This document shows positions 38,734 through 46,213 of a stretch of 46,213 nt of DNA, piece after piece (position 1 is the first letter of the stretch; every line of letters begins with the position of its first letter). The notes beneath the pieces are model-generated. The model worked only from the letters and a program-made list of their open reading frames with translations, did no database searches and was not told the origin of the DNA. Source of the DNA: Anaerolineales bacterium (lineage in GTDB: Bacteria > Chloroflexota > Anaerolineae > Anaerolineales > Villigracilaceae); the NCBI GenBank assembly GCA_013140605.1, contig JABFSL010000015.1:1-46213 (forward strand), in the 5' to 3' direction. The translations under genes were made by a program, and so were the position numbers.

Positions 38734-41532
38734 ATGAACAATCAGATCTCATTTACAGTTAACGGCACCAAACATACCATTGACCCCGTTGCGGGCGAGA
38801 CTTTATCCACCCTCCTCCGCGAGCGGCTGCGGCTTACCGGCACCAAGATCGGCTGTGAAGAAGCCGAGTGCGGAGCATGCACCGTCCTTGTGGATGGCGA
38901 GCCGATGATGTCTTGTGTTTATCCTGCCGAGCGCTCGGATGGCAAGACCATCGTTACGATTGAAGGACTCGCACAGCGCGTTCACGAAGAGATGAAACTG
39001 CACCCGTTACAGGAAGCCTTTATTGAACAGGGCGCAGTCCAATGCGGATTCTGCATCCCCGGCCAGATCATGACCGCGTATGCTCTGCTCAAGCGCAACC
39101 CAAATCCAGACAGCGCGGATATTCGCTTTGCACTCAAAGATACGCTTTGCCGCTGTGCAGGCTATCCATCCATTGAAAATTCCATTATCGCCGCAGCCGA
39201 AGCCCTGCGGACTGGCGAAGCCGTTCAGAAGCCAACTCATATTCCCGATTCAATTCATAATCACAAGACAGTCGGTCACAGTCACTTGCGCCCGGAAGCT
39301 GTGGAAAAAGTAACTGGCGAAGCCATTTATACCGATGACTTGAAATTCGACGGTATGTTGTATGCCAAAGCCCGTCGTGCGATGATCCCGCACGGATTTT
39401 TAACGAAACTTGATGTCTCCAAAGCAAAAGCTCTCCCCGGTGTAGTCGCGGTTCTAACCGCCGAAGATATTCCCGGTGAACACAATCATGGACTAGTCAT
39501 TTACGACTGGCCGGTAATGGTTGGTATTGGCGAGCGTATCCGCTATGTGGGCGACGCTCTTGCCATCGTTGCAGCCGAAACTCAGGATATCGCCGAACAG
39601 GCGTCCGCGTTGATCGAAGCGGAATTTAACCTCCAGCCTGTCATCACGAATCCAGTTCAGGCGCGTGAAGAGGGCGTCCAGCAAATCCACGAAAAAGGCA
39701 ATTTGCTCAAGCACATCAAAGTCCGCAAGGGTGACATGGATGCGGGCTTTGCGAAAGCTGATCTCGTTTTTGAGCACACTTTCCACACCCCGACCACTGA
39801 CCACGCCTTCATCGAACCTGAATGCAGCATCGGCGTGCCACTGCCCGATGGCCGCATGGAAGTTTATGTTGGCTCACAAATTCCGTATCAGGATAAGACT
39901 CAAGTTGCGCGCGCGTTGGGTTGGGACGAGTCGCGTGTCCGTATTGTGGGTCAGCTCATGGGCGGCGGCTTCGGCGGCAAGGAAGACATTATGGGACAGA
40001 TCCATGTTGCCCTGCTTGCGAACGTAACTCAGCGCCCGGTGAAACTGCTCTTTGATCGCCATGAAAGTTTGCTTGTACATCCCAAGCGCCATGCCACGCA
40101 GATCCGCGTTAAGATGGGCGCGATGAAAAATGGCCGTCTCGTTGCAGTGGATACCGAACTGTACGGCGACACCGGCGCGTATGCGTCACTCGGCGAAAAG
40201 GTGATGACCCGCGCCACCACGCACGCAGCAGGTCCCTATGATGTCGAGAATGTCCGCGCTGATTGCTATGCCATGTACACTAATAATCCGCCCGCGGGCG
40301 CGTTCCGTGGTTTTGGCGTAACGCAATCTGCGTTTGCGGTTGAGTCGATGATGGACATGCTCGCTGAAAAATTAAATATTGAACGTGTTGAGCTGCGCCG
40401 CATGAACGCGCTTCACGTTGGAAGCATCACCAACACAGGACAGGAATTGAAAGAGTCGGTTGGCTTGCTGGAATGTATCAACCGCGTGGATGCGGAGATG
40501 CGCAAGCACAACCCGTATCCCTTCACGCCGATAGTTGATTCTGCCAATTCGAATTTGATTCGCGCCTGGGGTTTTGCCTCGGCCTACAAGAACACAGGAC
40601 TCGGCGGCGGCGCTCCTGATAAATCTGGCGCGGATGTGGAACTCTACGAAGACGGTACATTCCAAGTCCGTAGTTCTGCGGCTGAACTCGGTCAGGGACT
40701 TGTGACCGTCATGCGTTTGATCGTTTCCGAAGAAATGGCAGTCGCTCCTGAAAAAGTGCGCGTGCTCGTCATGGACACCGACCTGACTCCCAACGGCGGA
40801 CCAACGACTGCTTCCCGCCAGACCTTCGTCACAGGCAATGCCTCACGATATGCCGCAAAGACTCTGCGCGATGAGATCACTGCTTCGATGGCTGAAAAAT
40901 ACGATGTCCGCCCCGAACAGATTCGCTTCGCGGATGGTATTGTCCATGTCAACGGGCATTCGATGACCTACGCTGAAATTTACAAAGAAATGAAAGCGGC
41001 TGGAAAAAATCCGCTTGTGCGCTACATGTATGAAGCGCCCAAGACCAAACCACTCGGTGAGGGCGGCGACATGCATTTTGCCTTCTCATTCGGCGTGCAG
41101 GCTGCCGAAGTTGAAGTCAACAAGTTGACGGGCGAAGTGCGCGTTCTGAAAGTCATCTCAGCCAATGATGTGGGCATGGCGGTCAATCCGCTCGGCTTGC
41201 AGGGACAGATCGAGGGCGGCGTGATGATGGGACTCGGCAACTGTCTCACCGAAGAATTCATCGTCGAGAACGGCAACGTGGTCACAGACCATCTCGCCCG
41301 TTATCGCGTGCCAGGCATCATGCTCACACCAGAGATCACCTCCATCGTCGTTGAACATCCCATTGAAGCAGGTCCGTACGGCGCGAAGGGTGTTGGCGAG
41401 GTGTGCAGTATCCCGACTACGCCCGCCATCACGAACGCCATCTACAACGCTGTCGGCGTGCGGATCGATAAGACGCCTGTGGATCAGGAGTTGATTGCGA
41501 ATGAGTTGTGGGAGAGGGAAAATAAGAATTAA
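38734..41532 (+). CDS. xdhD: Fused 2Fe-2S and molybdopterin subunit of a xanthine dehydrogenase-type hydroxylase (XdhD layout)
   Basis: This 932-residue protein starts with a 2Fe-2S ferredoxin domain (C41, C46, C49, C61) and the second 2Fe-2S helical domain (C104, C107, C139, C141). Two molybdopterin-binding domains run from about residue 185 to the end, with 'GGGFGGKED' (410-418), 'GAFRGFG' around R525, 'ELGQGLVTVM', 'TTASRQTF' and the catalytic Glu E889 in 'GAKGVGEV'. The fusion and length match E. coli XdhD (956 residues), which lies in the E. coli purine cluster. It should hydroxylate a purine, probably hypoxanthine or xanthine; a nicotinate-type substrate cannot be excluded. A bidirectional terminator follows, and its 3' end is duplicated at 42,278. 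Confidence 0.92.
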   Translation: MNNQISFTVNGTKHTIDPVAGETLSTLLRERLRLTGTKIGCEEAECGACTVLVDGEPMMSCVYPAERSDGKTIVTIEGLAQRVHEEMKLHPLQEAFIEQGAVQCGFCIPGQIMTAYALLKRNPNPDSADIRFALKDTLCRCAGYPSIENSIIAAAEALRTGEAVQKPTHIPDSIHNHKTVGHSHLRPEAVEKVTGEAIYTDDLKFDGMLYAKARRAMIPHGFLTKLDVSKAKALPGVVAVLTAEDIPGEHNHGLVIYDWPVMVGIGERIRYVGDALAIVAAETQDIAEQASALIEAEFNLQPVITNPVQAREEGVQQIHEKGNLLKHIKVRKGDMDAGFAKADLVFEHTFHTPTTDHAFIEPECSIGVPLPDGRMEVYVGSQIPYQDKTQVARALGWDESRVRIVGQLMGGGFGGKEDIMGQIHVALLANVTQRPVKLLFDRHESLLVHPKRHATQIRVKMGAMKNGRLVAVDTELYGDTGAYASLGEKVMTRATTHAAGPYDVENVRADCYAMYTNNPPAGAFRGFGVTQSAFAVESMMDMLAEKLNIERVELRRMNALHVGSITNTGQELKESVGLLECINRVDAEMRKHNPYPFTPIVDSANSNLIRAWGFASAYKNTGLGGGAPDKSGADVELYEDGTFQVRSSAAELGQGLVTVMRLIVSEEMAVAPEKVRVLVMDTDLTPNGGPTTASRQTFVTGNASRYAAKTLRDEITASMAEKYDVRPEQIRFADGIVHVNGHSMTYAEIYKEMKAAGKNPLVRYMYEAPKTKPLGEGGDMHFAFSFGVQAAEVEVNKLTGEVRVLKVISANDVGMAVNPLGLQGQIEGGVMMGLGNCLTEEFIVENGNVVTDHLARYRVPGIMLTPEITSIVVEHPIEAGPYGAKGVGEVCSIPTTPAITNAIYNAVGVRIDKTPVDQELIANELWERENKN

Positions 41533-41555
41533 TAAGTAACGGGTAAAAAGTAAGA

Positions 41556-41600
41556 ACCAAAAAGGACTCTCGGATTTCAAGTCTGAGAGTCCTTTTTGGT
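41556..41600. terminator. Bidirectional terminator between the hydroxylase and DUF2442 genes
   Basis: ACCAAAAAGGACTCTC (41556-41571) pairs perfectly with GAGAGTCCTTTTTGGT (41585-41600). A/T tracts on both sides serve the converging genes. The GGACTCTC...GAGAGTCC core recurs at 42395-42430. Confidence 0.9.
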
Positions 41601-41603
41601 TTG

Positions 41604-41945
41604 CTACTTTATTGCAGCACGCACTTTTGGGAGTTTCTTTTTCTGAACAGCCGCCACAACTAAATTCTTCTTTTTCCCATGAGTTGTCTTGCTCTGCGAT
41701 GAAGCTGCTTTTACAGCCTTGCTTTCAAGATAAAGCGTGTCATAACTCAAGTCAATTTCACCTTGCCATTCCACTGAGCCAGATATCACACGCGCGGTTT
41801 TGAAAAGGGCGGCATTTTTCAAACGCGCAAATACAGGTTTATTGAAATATGGACTCAAGTCAAAGGTACGTTTTTCACCGTTTTCAAATGTCAATAACAG
41901 GCAGTAGTCATTCCTAAACTGGATGGATTTTACATAAGGATTCAT
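41604..41945 (-). CDS. DUF2442 domain protein
   Basis: This 113-residue protein opens 'MNPYVKSIQFRNDYCLLLTFENGEKRTFDLSPYF' and has 'ISGSVEWQGEIDLSYDTLYLESK', the DUF2442 pattern, with a Lys-rich C-terminal tail. GGAG precedes the ATG. It lies 8 bp downstream of a DUF4160 gene on the same strand, a common pairing that resembles two-gene toxin-antitoxin-style modules, though activity has not been shown to my knowledge. The strand is opposite to all neighbouring island genes. Confidence 0.88.
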   Translation of the reverse strand: MNPYVKSIQFRNDYCLLLTFENGEKRTFDLSPYFNKPVFARLKNAALFKTARVISGSVEWQGEIDLSYDTLYLESKAVKAASSQSKTTHGKKKNLVVAAVQKKKLPKVRAAIK

Positions 41946-41953
41946 TTGTACTC

Positions 41954-42223
41954 CTATTTCAAGGGGTCAATCTTGAAAACTTCTTCTCCGTTTACCGCCA
42001 ACTTCCAATCAGCGTTCAATTCTTCGCGGCGGATTTCAATCCATGCTTGCACAAGGCGGGTTTTGTTGTTGGGAAATTTTCCTACAAGTAATTTTCCGTC
42101 TGCAATGCTGAAAACGGCCTTATCTCCTCCATACTCTACATGAATGTGAGGGACATGGTGTTGTTTATTGTCTGTGTAATACATGCGGACGATAATGCCG
42201 TAAAACATGGATAGGATTGGCAT
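41954..42223 (-). CDS. DUF4160 domain protein
   Basis: The ATG at 42223 is chosen because GGAGAGGAGAAA precedes it. The 89-residue product 'MPILSMFYGIIVRMYY', with 'HHVPHIHVEYGGDKAVFSI' and 'LVQAWIEIRREELNADW', is a typical DUF4160 protein. It forms an operon with the DUF2442 gene. The two genes sit between the intact hydroxylase 3' end and a duplicate of it, so they appear to mark an insertion. Confidence 0.88.
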   Translation of the reverse strand: MPILSMFYGIIVRMYYTDNKQHHVPHIHVEYGGDKAVFSIADGKLLVGKFPNNKTRLVQAWIEIRREELNADWKLAVNGEEVFKIDPLK

Positions 42224-42277
42224 GTTATTTCTCCTCTCCAAATTATATCCCGACTTTTGGCGGGATAAACAAATCAC

Positions 42278-42379
42278 ATTCCGAGTGCTGTCTATAACGC
42301 AGTCGGCGTGAGGGTTGACAGGACGCCTGTGGATCAGGAGTTGACTGCGAATGAGTTGTGGGAGAGGGAAGAGAGGTAA
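42278..42379 (+). pseudogene. Duplicated 3' end of the hydroxylase Mo-subunit gene
   Basis: Positions 42291-42370 match 41441-41520 at 72 of 80 bases, and weaker similarity extends left to 42278. The frame is kept and reads YNAVGVRVDRTPVDQEL, then a slightly different tail and TAA. Most changes are conservative, so the copy was probably once under selection as the end of a second Mo-subunit gene, or it was duplicated with the inserted module. Confidence 0.85.
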
Positions 42380-42394
42380 CCAGTAATTAGTAAA

Positions 42395-42430
42395 ACAGGA
42401 CTCTCAAGCCTTTCAGATTGAGAGTCCTGT
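42395..42430. terminator. Duplicate of the hydroxylase terminator hairpin
   Basis: ACAGGACTCTCAA (42395-42407) pairs perfectly with TTGAGAGTCCTGT (42418-42430). It shares the GGACTCTC core with 41556-41600 but lacks a long T tract. Confidence 0.7.
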
Positions 42431-42469
42431 GATATAAAAGGGCGTAAGATAAATTATCCGGGAGTGGAC

Positions 42470-44026
42470 ATGAAAAAGAAAAATTACTTCAACATTATTG
42501 TTTTGATCGTTACAATTCTTTTATATGCGTGTGGCAAAGCGCCTGCGGCGACAGATGTACTGTCAACGCCATCATCAACGACAACACTTATGCCTTTTCC
42601 CACTTTTGCGCCTATCTCCACTTTGCCTGGCGGTGTTACTCCTACATATCCACCATACTATTCTCCTACGCCTACAGACACGGCGACACCCACCTCCACA
42701 CCAGATTACGCTGCGCTTGGAATTCCTTCTCCAACTCCAACGCCGACGTTTGATTATGACGGACTGGCATCTTATTATTTGACGCCATTTACGCCTATTC
42801 CCACAATGACTGGTTTTGCGCCTCAAATACCCACAGTAAATGTGAAAGATTTGTTGCCTAATGTTGAGATACGTAAAGCGACTCCCCAATTTCCACCTGT
42901 TAGTGAGGTGGGGAGTTCTGCCAATCAAGATAATTCTGAATGGTTGCTCACTTATATCCAAAGCGCAACAGATTTGATTAATTATGTGGATGGAAACCAA
43001 GAACTTTATCTTCAATATGTCGAAGACTGGCAGCCAATCGCATTTAAATATTCGCCTGATGATTGGTTCATAGAAAAGGATTTCGATGATGATGGGCAAG
43101 TTGAATGGCTTGCAAGTATTCCCGTTCGATTTGAAGATGACGGAATAAATCGTTGTGGATTTGAGTTTAGCCATTTTGGATATTGCCCTCGCTTTTTCTT
43201 TATTTTCGAGAAAATTGATAGTTCGTATTACCCAAAGCAGGCTTGGGGTCCAATCCCAACCAGTTGGAATGTTGCAGAAAGCAGGGTAGCACTTATAGAT
43301 GATCTTAACAATGATGGCATACAAGAAATGGTTTTCAGGGCGGACCCGTGCGGCGCTGCCGTTTGTAGTACATATTTGTCTGTTGGGCGATGGAACGGAC
43401 AAATATGGGAATGGATTGGTCATATCGTCAATGACTATGCCGAAGTTACATTTGCCGATCTTGATGGCAATGGAACCATCGAGATTACGGTTGCTTACCC
43501 AACCTATGCCGCCAGCCGATACAACTCTCCTTATTCAGGACGAGATGTTGTAGATATTTATGGGTGGAAGAATAATCGGTACGAACTCGTAGATCAAATA
43601 TACCCGCCTACCGGAAGCGTTTTTGAAACCATCTTCGATATTTCCAGTGCGCTTGAATATAAAAACGCCGAACTGGCGTTTAGACGCATAAATCCCGTCA
43701 TTGAAACTCTCGACCAATCCTGTGACCGAATGAAAACCTACGTAGGCATTCAAGCCATGCTGGCGCATGCGCTTCAAGGAGATGCAAACGGGATGAAGTC
43801 CACATTGGCGAAACTGGAAAAATATTGCGACTTTCCCCGCAACGCTTACCTGCCTGCTGCAAAAATTTTATGGCTGGCGTATGAGAAATCCCGTGATCCC
43901 ATCGGCGCATGTCAGGCAATGGAGCGTTTTTTGTGGAAGGAATACACGCGGGAAAATGGTCGGTGGGAGGAAACCTTTTTTATTGAGTGGCGTTCTACGA
44001 ACAGACCTTCTTGTCCGCAAGAATAG
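42470..44026 (+). CDS. Lipoprotein with integrin-like FG-GAP/VCBS-type repeats
   Basis: The ATG at 42470 (GGAG 5 bp upstream) is preferred over a GTG that overlaps the ribosome site, giving 518 residues. A lipobox 'ILLYACGK' is followed by a long Thr/Pro linker to about residue 100. The mature domain has Asp-rich 'KDFDDDGQVEWLASIPV', 'LIDDLNNDGIQEMVFRADP' and 'FADLDGNGTIEITVAYP', which resemble calcium-binding FG-GAP/VCBS units. A helical C-terminal part follows. It is probably secreted and surface-bound. The composition is somewhat AT-rich compared with the purine genes. The function is unknown. Confidence 0.75.
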   Translation: MKKKNYFNIIVLIVTILLYACGKAPAATDVLSTPSSTTTLMPFPTFAPISTLPGGVTPTYPPYYSPTPTDTATPTSTPDYAALGIPSPTPTPTFDYDGLASYYLTPFTPIPTMTGFAPQIPTVNVKDLLPNVEIRKATPQFPPVSEVGSSANQDNSEWLLTYIQSATDLINYVDGNQELYLQYVEDWQPIAFKYSPDDWFIEKDFDDDGQVEWLASIPVRFEDDGINRCGFEFSHFGYCPRFFFIFEKIDSSYYPKQAWGPIPTSWNVAESRVALIDDLNNDGIQEMVFRADPCGAAVCSTYLSVGRWNGQIWEWIGHIVNDYAEVTFADLDGNGTIEITVAYPTYAASRYNSPYSGRDVVDIYGWKNNRYELVDQIYPPTGSVFETIFDISSALEYKNAELAFRRINPVIETLDQSCDRMKTYVGIQAMLAHALQGDANGMKSTLAKLEKYCDFPRNAYLPAAKILWLAYEKSRDPIGACQAMERFLWKEYTRENGRWEETFFIEWRSTNRPSCPQE

Positions 44027-44114
44027 ATGAAAAGGGCGCACAAAGCTTCCGGACTAAGAGTCTTTTTTTGCCTGCGTTCTTATCGGGTAAAATCAAGCCC
44101 AACAAGAGGCGACT

Positions 44115-45383
44115 ATGAACAAATTCACTGGCTATCGCTGTTCACTTTGTGGGACCGAATACCTGCCGGGTCAGGTCACTTATACCTGCCCGAAGGATGG
44201 CGGCAACCTCGATGTCATCCCTGATTATGAATTCATCAAGAAGAAATTCCAGCCCGAAGACATTACTTCGCGGACTGAGTCTTCGCTTTGGAGATATCTG
44301 CCTCTCCTGCCTGTGGATGAACCTGAGGGTGACTCCACTCCCCTGCACGCCGCAGGCTGGACGCCGGTGTTTGCTCTGCCGCGATTGGCAGAAAAACTCA
44401 ACCTCAAGCATCTCTGGCTAAAAGACGAGTCACGCAACCCCACAGCTTCATTCAAAGACCGCGCCAGCGCAATCGTTGTCACACGTGCGCGTGAGATCAA
44501 AGCAGAAGTGGTTGTGACAGCATCCACAGGCAACGCGGGCGCGGCGCTGGCAGGCATGTCTGCTGCGGTGGGACAGAAGGCTGTCATCTTTGCGCCCAAG
44601 TCTGCTCCGCAGGCCAAGGTGGCGCAACTGCTCGTCTTTGGCGCGAAAGTCATTTTAGTGGACGGAACATATGACGACGCATTCGACTTGAGCATCAAAG
44701 CATCCAATGAATTTGGATGGTATTGCCGCAACACTGGCTACAATCCATTTACGCTGGAAGGCAAGAAGACTGCCGCGTTTGAAATTTGGGAATGGTGGCT
44801 GGAAGCGCACCGCGAGTGGCATCAAAAAGATAAACAACTTGATGATCATGCACCTCTCACGATCTTTGTTTCAGTGGGAGATGGAAATATTATTTCCGGT
44901 GTGCATAAAGGATTTAAGGATTTATTTGCATTGGGCTGGCTCCCCAACATGCCGCGTATCATCGGCGTGCAGGCGGAAGGTTCTGCGGCAATTGCAAACG
45001 CGTTTAACGCGAACACAGAAATCATCACGCCTGTCTCTGCCACAACAATCGCGGACAGTATTTCAGTTGACCTGCCGCGAGACGGTGTCCGCGCGGTGCG
45101 CGCGGCGAAGGAAACTGGCGGGACGTATATCACGGTATCCGATGATGAGATCGTCAAGTCCATCGCGGAACTTGGCAAAATGGGAGTCTTCCCCGAACCT
45201 GCCGGGGCGACATCCTATGCCGGTCTGGTCAAAGCAGCAGGCCTGGGCGTAGTTCGAGGCGATGATCCTGTCCTCGTATTGAATACCGGCAGCGGACTCA
45301 AAGATGTCCGCGCGGCGATGCAGGCTGTCCAGTCTGCTCCGATCATTGAACCAACCCTGGAAGCGGTCAAAAAGATTTTATGA
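44115..45383 (+). CDS. thrC: Threonine synthase-like PLP enzyme
   Basis: This 422-residue fold-type II PLP enzyme has an N-terminal zinc-ribbon-like segment ('YRCSLCGTEYL...YTCPKDGG', Cys pairs). The PLP lysine lies in 'NPTASFKDRAS', the phosphate loop in 'TASTGNAGAALAG', and the conserved end is 'VLNTGSGLKD'. Threonine synthase makes threonine from O-phosphohomoserine. The symbol is provisional: the purine cluster elsewhere uses YgeX, a different fold-type II PLP lyase, and this enzyme lies close to the island, but its sequence favours threonine synthase. Its stop overlaps the next start (ATGA). Confidence 0.8.
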   Translation: MNKFTGYRCSLCGTEYLPGQVTYTCPKDGGNLDVIPDYEFIKKKFQPEDITSRTESSLWRYLPLLPVDEPEGDSTPLHAAGWTPVFALPRLAEKLNLKHLWLKDESRNPTASFKDRASAIVVTRAREIKAEVVVTASTGNAGAALAGMSAAVGQKAVIFAPKSAPQAKVAQLLVFGAKVILVDGTYDDAFDLSIKASNEFGWYCRNTGYNPFTLEGKKTAAFEIWEWWLEAHREWHQKDKQLDDHAPLTIFVSVGDGNIISGVHKGFKDLFALGWLPNMPRIIGVQAEGSAAIANAFNANTEIITPVSATTIADSISVDLPRDGVRAVRAAKETGGTYITVSDDEIVKSIAELGKMGVFPEPAGATSYAGLVKAAGLGVVRGDDPVLVLNTGSGLKDVRAAMQAVQSAPIIEPTLEAVKKIL

Positions 45384-46213
45384 AAAACAATCAGTGGAGT
45401 CTTTCTTTTCGTTACGTAGTGGGCATCATCGTTTTCGTTGCTGTGGTGGCCCTGCTGATCTATGCGCGCGAAGCAATCAAGATGCTGGTCATTGCGGCGT
45501 TCGTTGCATATTTGATCAGCCCCGCCGTGACGTTGTTGACAAATAGCACAAAATTGTCGCGGACAGCCGCGGTTAATGTTGTGTATTTTTCTTCGTTGAT
45601 CGTATTGGTCGGTGTGCCCGCAACATTGACGCCGATCTTTTTCGATGAAATAAAAATCGTAGCCAGCGATCTGCTCGATCTTTCAAGACAAACGAGCGCC
45701 ATGCTCACCCAGCCCGTACAGTTTGGCGGCATGGTATTTCATTTTGAGCAGTTGGGGCAAAGCCTTGGGCAATTGCAGGAATCGGTTCTAACGCCATTGC
45801 CTGAACAGGCGCTGGCCTTGCTTGAGACAACGTCCGTCAATGTCTTGTGGTTTTTAGTGATCCTGGTCAGCGTGCATTTATTTATGAGCGAATGGCCGAA
45901 GATGCGACAATGGATGATCGCTCTGGCTCCCGAACCGTACCATCAGGACATGCATGAGTTGTACAAACGCCTTCGTAATGTATGGATGGCTTATCTGCGC
46001 GGTCAAATTGTTCTGATGGTGGTGGTTGGAATCGTATTCACAATTGCGTGGCTGATCCTTGGCATTCCTGGCGCGTTGGTTTTGGGAGCGCTGGCAGGCT
46101 TATTTACCCTTATCCCCGATGTGGGACCTTTCCTGGCGGCGATGCTTGCAATGGGCGTGGCTTTACTGGAAGGCTCCAGTTGGATTCCCCTTCCTAATTA
46201 TGGGGTGGCTCTT
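45380..46213 (+). CDS. AI-2E/UPF0118-family transporter (3'-truncated)
   Basis: The frame begins by ATGA overlap with the preceding gene and stays open to the end of the window, giving 278 residues. Hydrophobic pairs at the N-terminus (about residues 10-55) and 'LRGQIVLMVVVGIVFTIAWLILGIPGALVLGALAGLFTLIPDVGPFLAAML' mark the AI-2E transporter family. Members export or exchange small molecules or act in Na+/H+ balance; the substrate is unknown. The C-terminal membrane segments lie outside the window. Confidence 0.9.
   Translation, partial: MKNNQWSLSFRYVVGIIVFVAVVALLIYAREAIKMLVIAAFVAYLISPAVTLLTNSTKLSRTAAVNVVYFSSLIVLVGVPATLTPIFFDEIKIVASDLLDLSRQTSAMLTQPVQFGGMVFHFEQLGQSLGQLQESVLTPLPEQALALLETTSVNVLWFLVILVSVHLFMSEWPKMRQWMIALAPEPYHQDMHELYKRLRNVWMAYLRGQIVLMVVVGIVFTIAWLILGIPGALVLGALAGLFTLIPDVGPFLAAMLAMGVALLEGSSWIPLPNYGVAL

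Overview
The window looks like a chromosomal segment of an Anaerolineae-type member of the Chloroflexota. This is inferred from gene content and style, not from a marker gene: lipoproteins with Thr/Pro/Glu-rich linkers after the lipobox, a PadR/HAAS-sensor pair, LysM and LCP cell-envelope proteins, a TIR-STAND-TPR protein, GxxExxY and four-helix-bundle genes, many short hairpin repeats between genes, and Bmp-type ABC importers. No rRNA, tRNA, CRISPR array or transposase was seen.

Left part (1-14,063). A truncated SH3-repeat/phosphodiester glycosidase gene ends at a strong terminator. A PadR repressor and a HAAS/sensor-type membrane protein follow on the minus strand, with a visible promoter and a palindromic operator candidate. 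Next on the minus strand are folD, a small lipoprotein and a TPR protein. Reading right are a membrane histidine-kinase-like protein whose phospho-acceptor His is replaced by Gln, a LysM protein, an LCP-family lipoprotein and a TIR-STAND-TPR protein that looks like an immune receptor. A repeat island (about 14.07-14.51 kb) closes this part.

Middle and right (14,654-41,532). This is a large purine-catabolism island, all on the plus strand. It holds 8-oxoguanine deaminase, two small paralogous membrane proteins, adenine deaminase, a GntR/UTRA regulator, YgeY-like hydrolase, a histidine phosphatase, a YgeW-like carbamoyltransferase and carbamate kinase. After these come two complete Bmp-type importers (binding protein, double ATPase, two permeases each), and then a molybdenum hydroxylase made of an FAD subunit and a fused 2Fe-2S/Mo subunit with the XdhD layout. 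The likely flow is import of nucleosides or bases, deamination, hydroxylation to xanthine/urate, ring degradation, then carbamoyl transfer and ATP recovery by carbamate kinase. It resembles the E. coli yge/ygf purine cluster, but ygeX and hyuA are not in the window. A near-perfect palindrome, TTGTC-N-GACAA, overlaps the promoter of the 8-oxoguanine deaminase gene and that of the second transporter, which suggests one regulon.

Accessory genes have been inserted repeatedly into this island: a GxxExxY gene between 31-bp imperfect inverted repeats, a four-helix-bundle gene among GACTAG-rich repeats, a low-GC lipoprotein gene between the two hydroxylase subunits, and a DUF4160/DUF2442 pair bracketed by a duplicated 3' end of the hydroxylase gene. 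The window ends with another lipoprotein, a threonine-synthase-like enzyme and a truncated AI-2E-family transporter gene.
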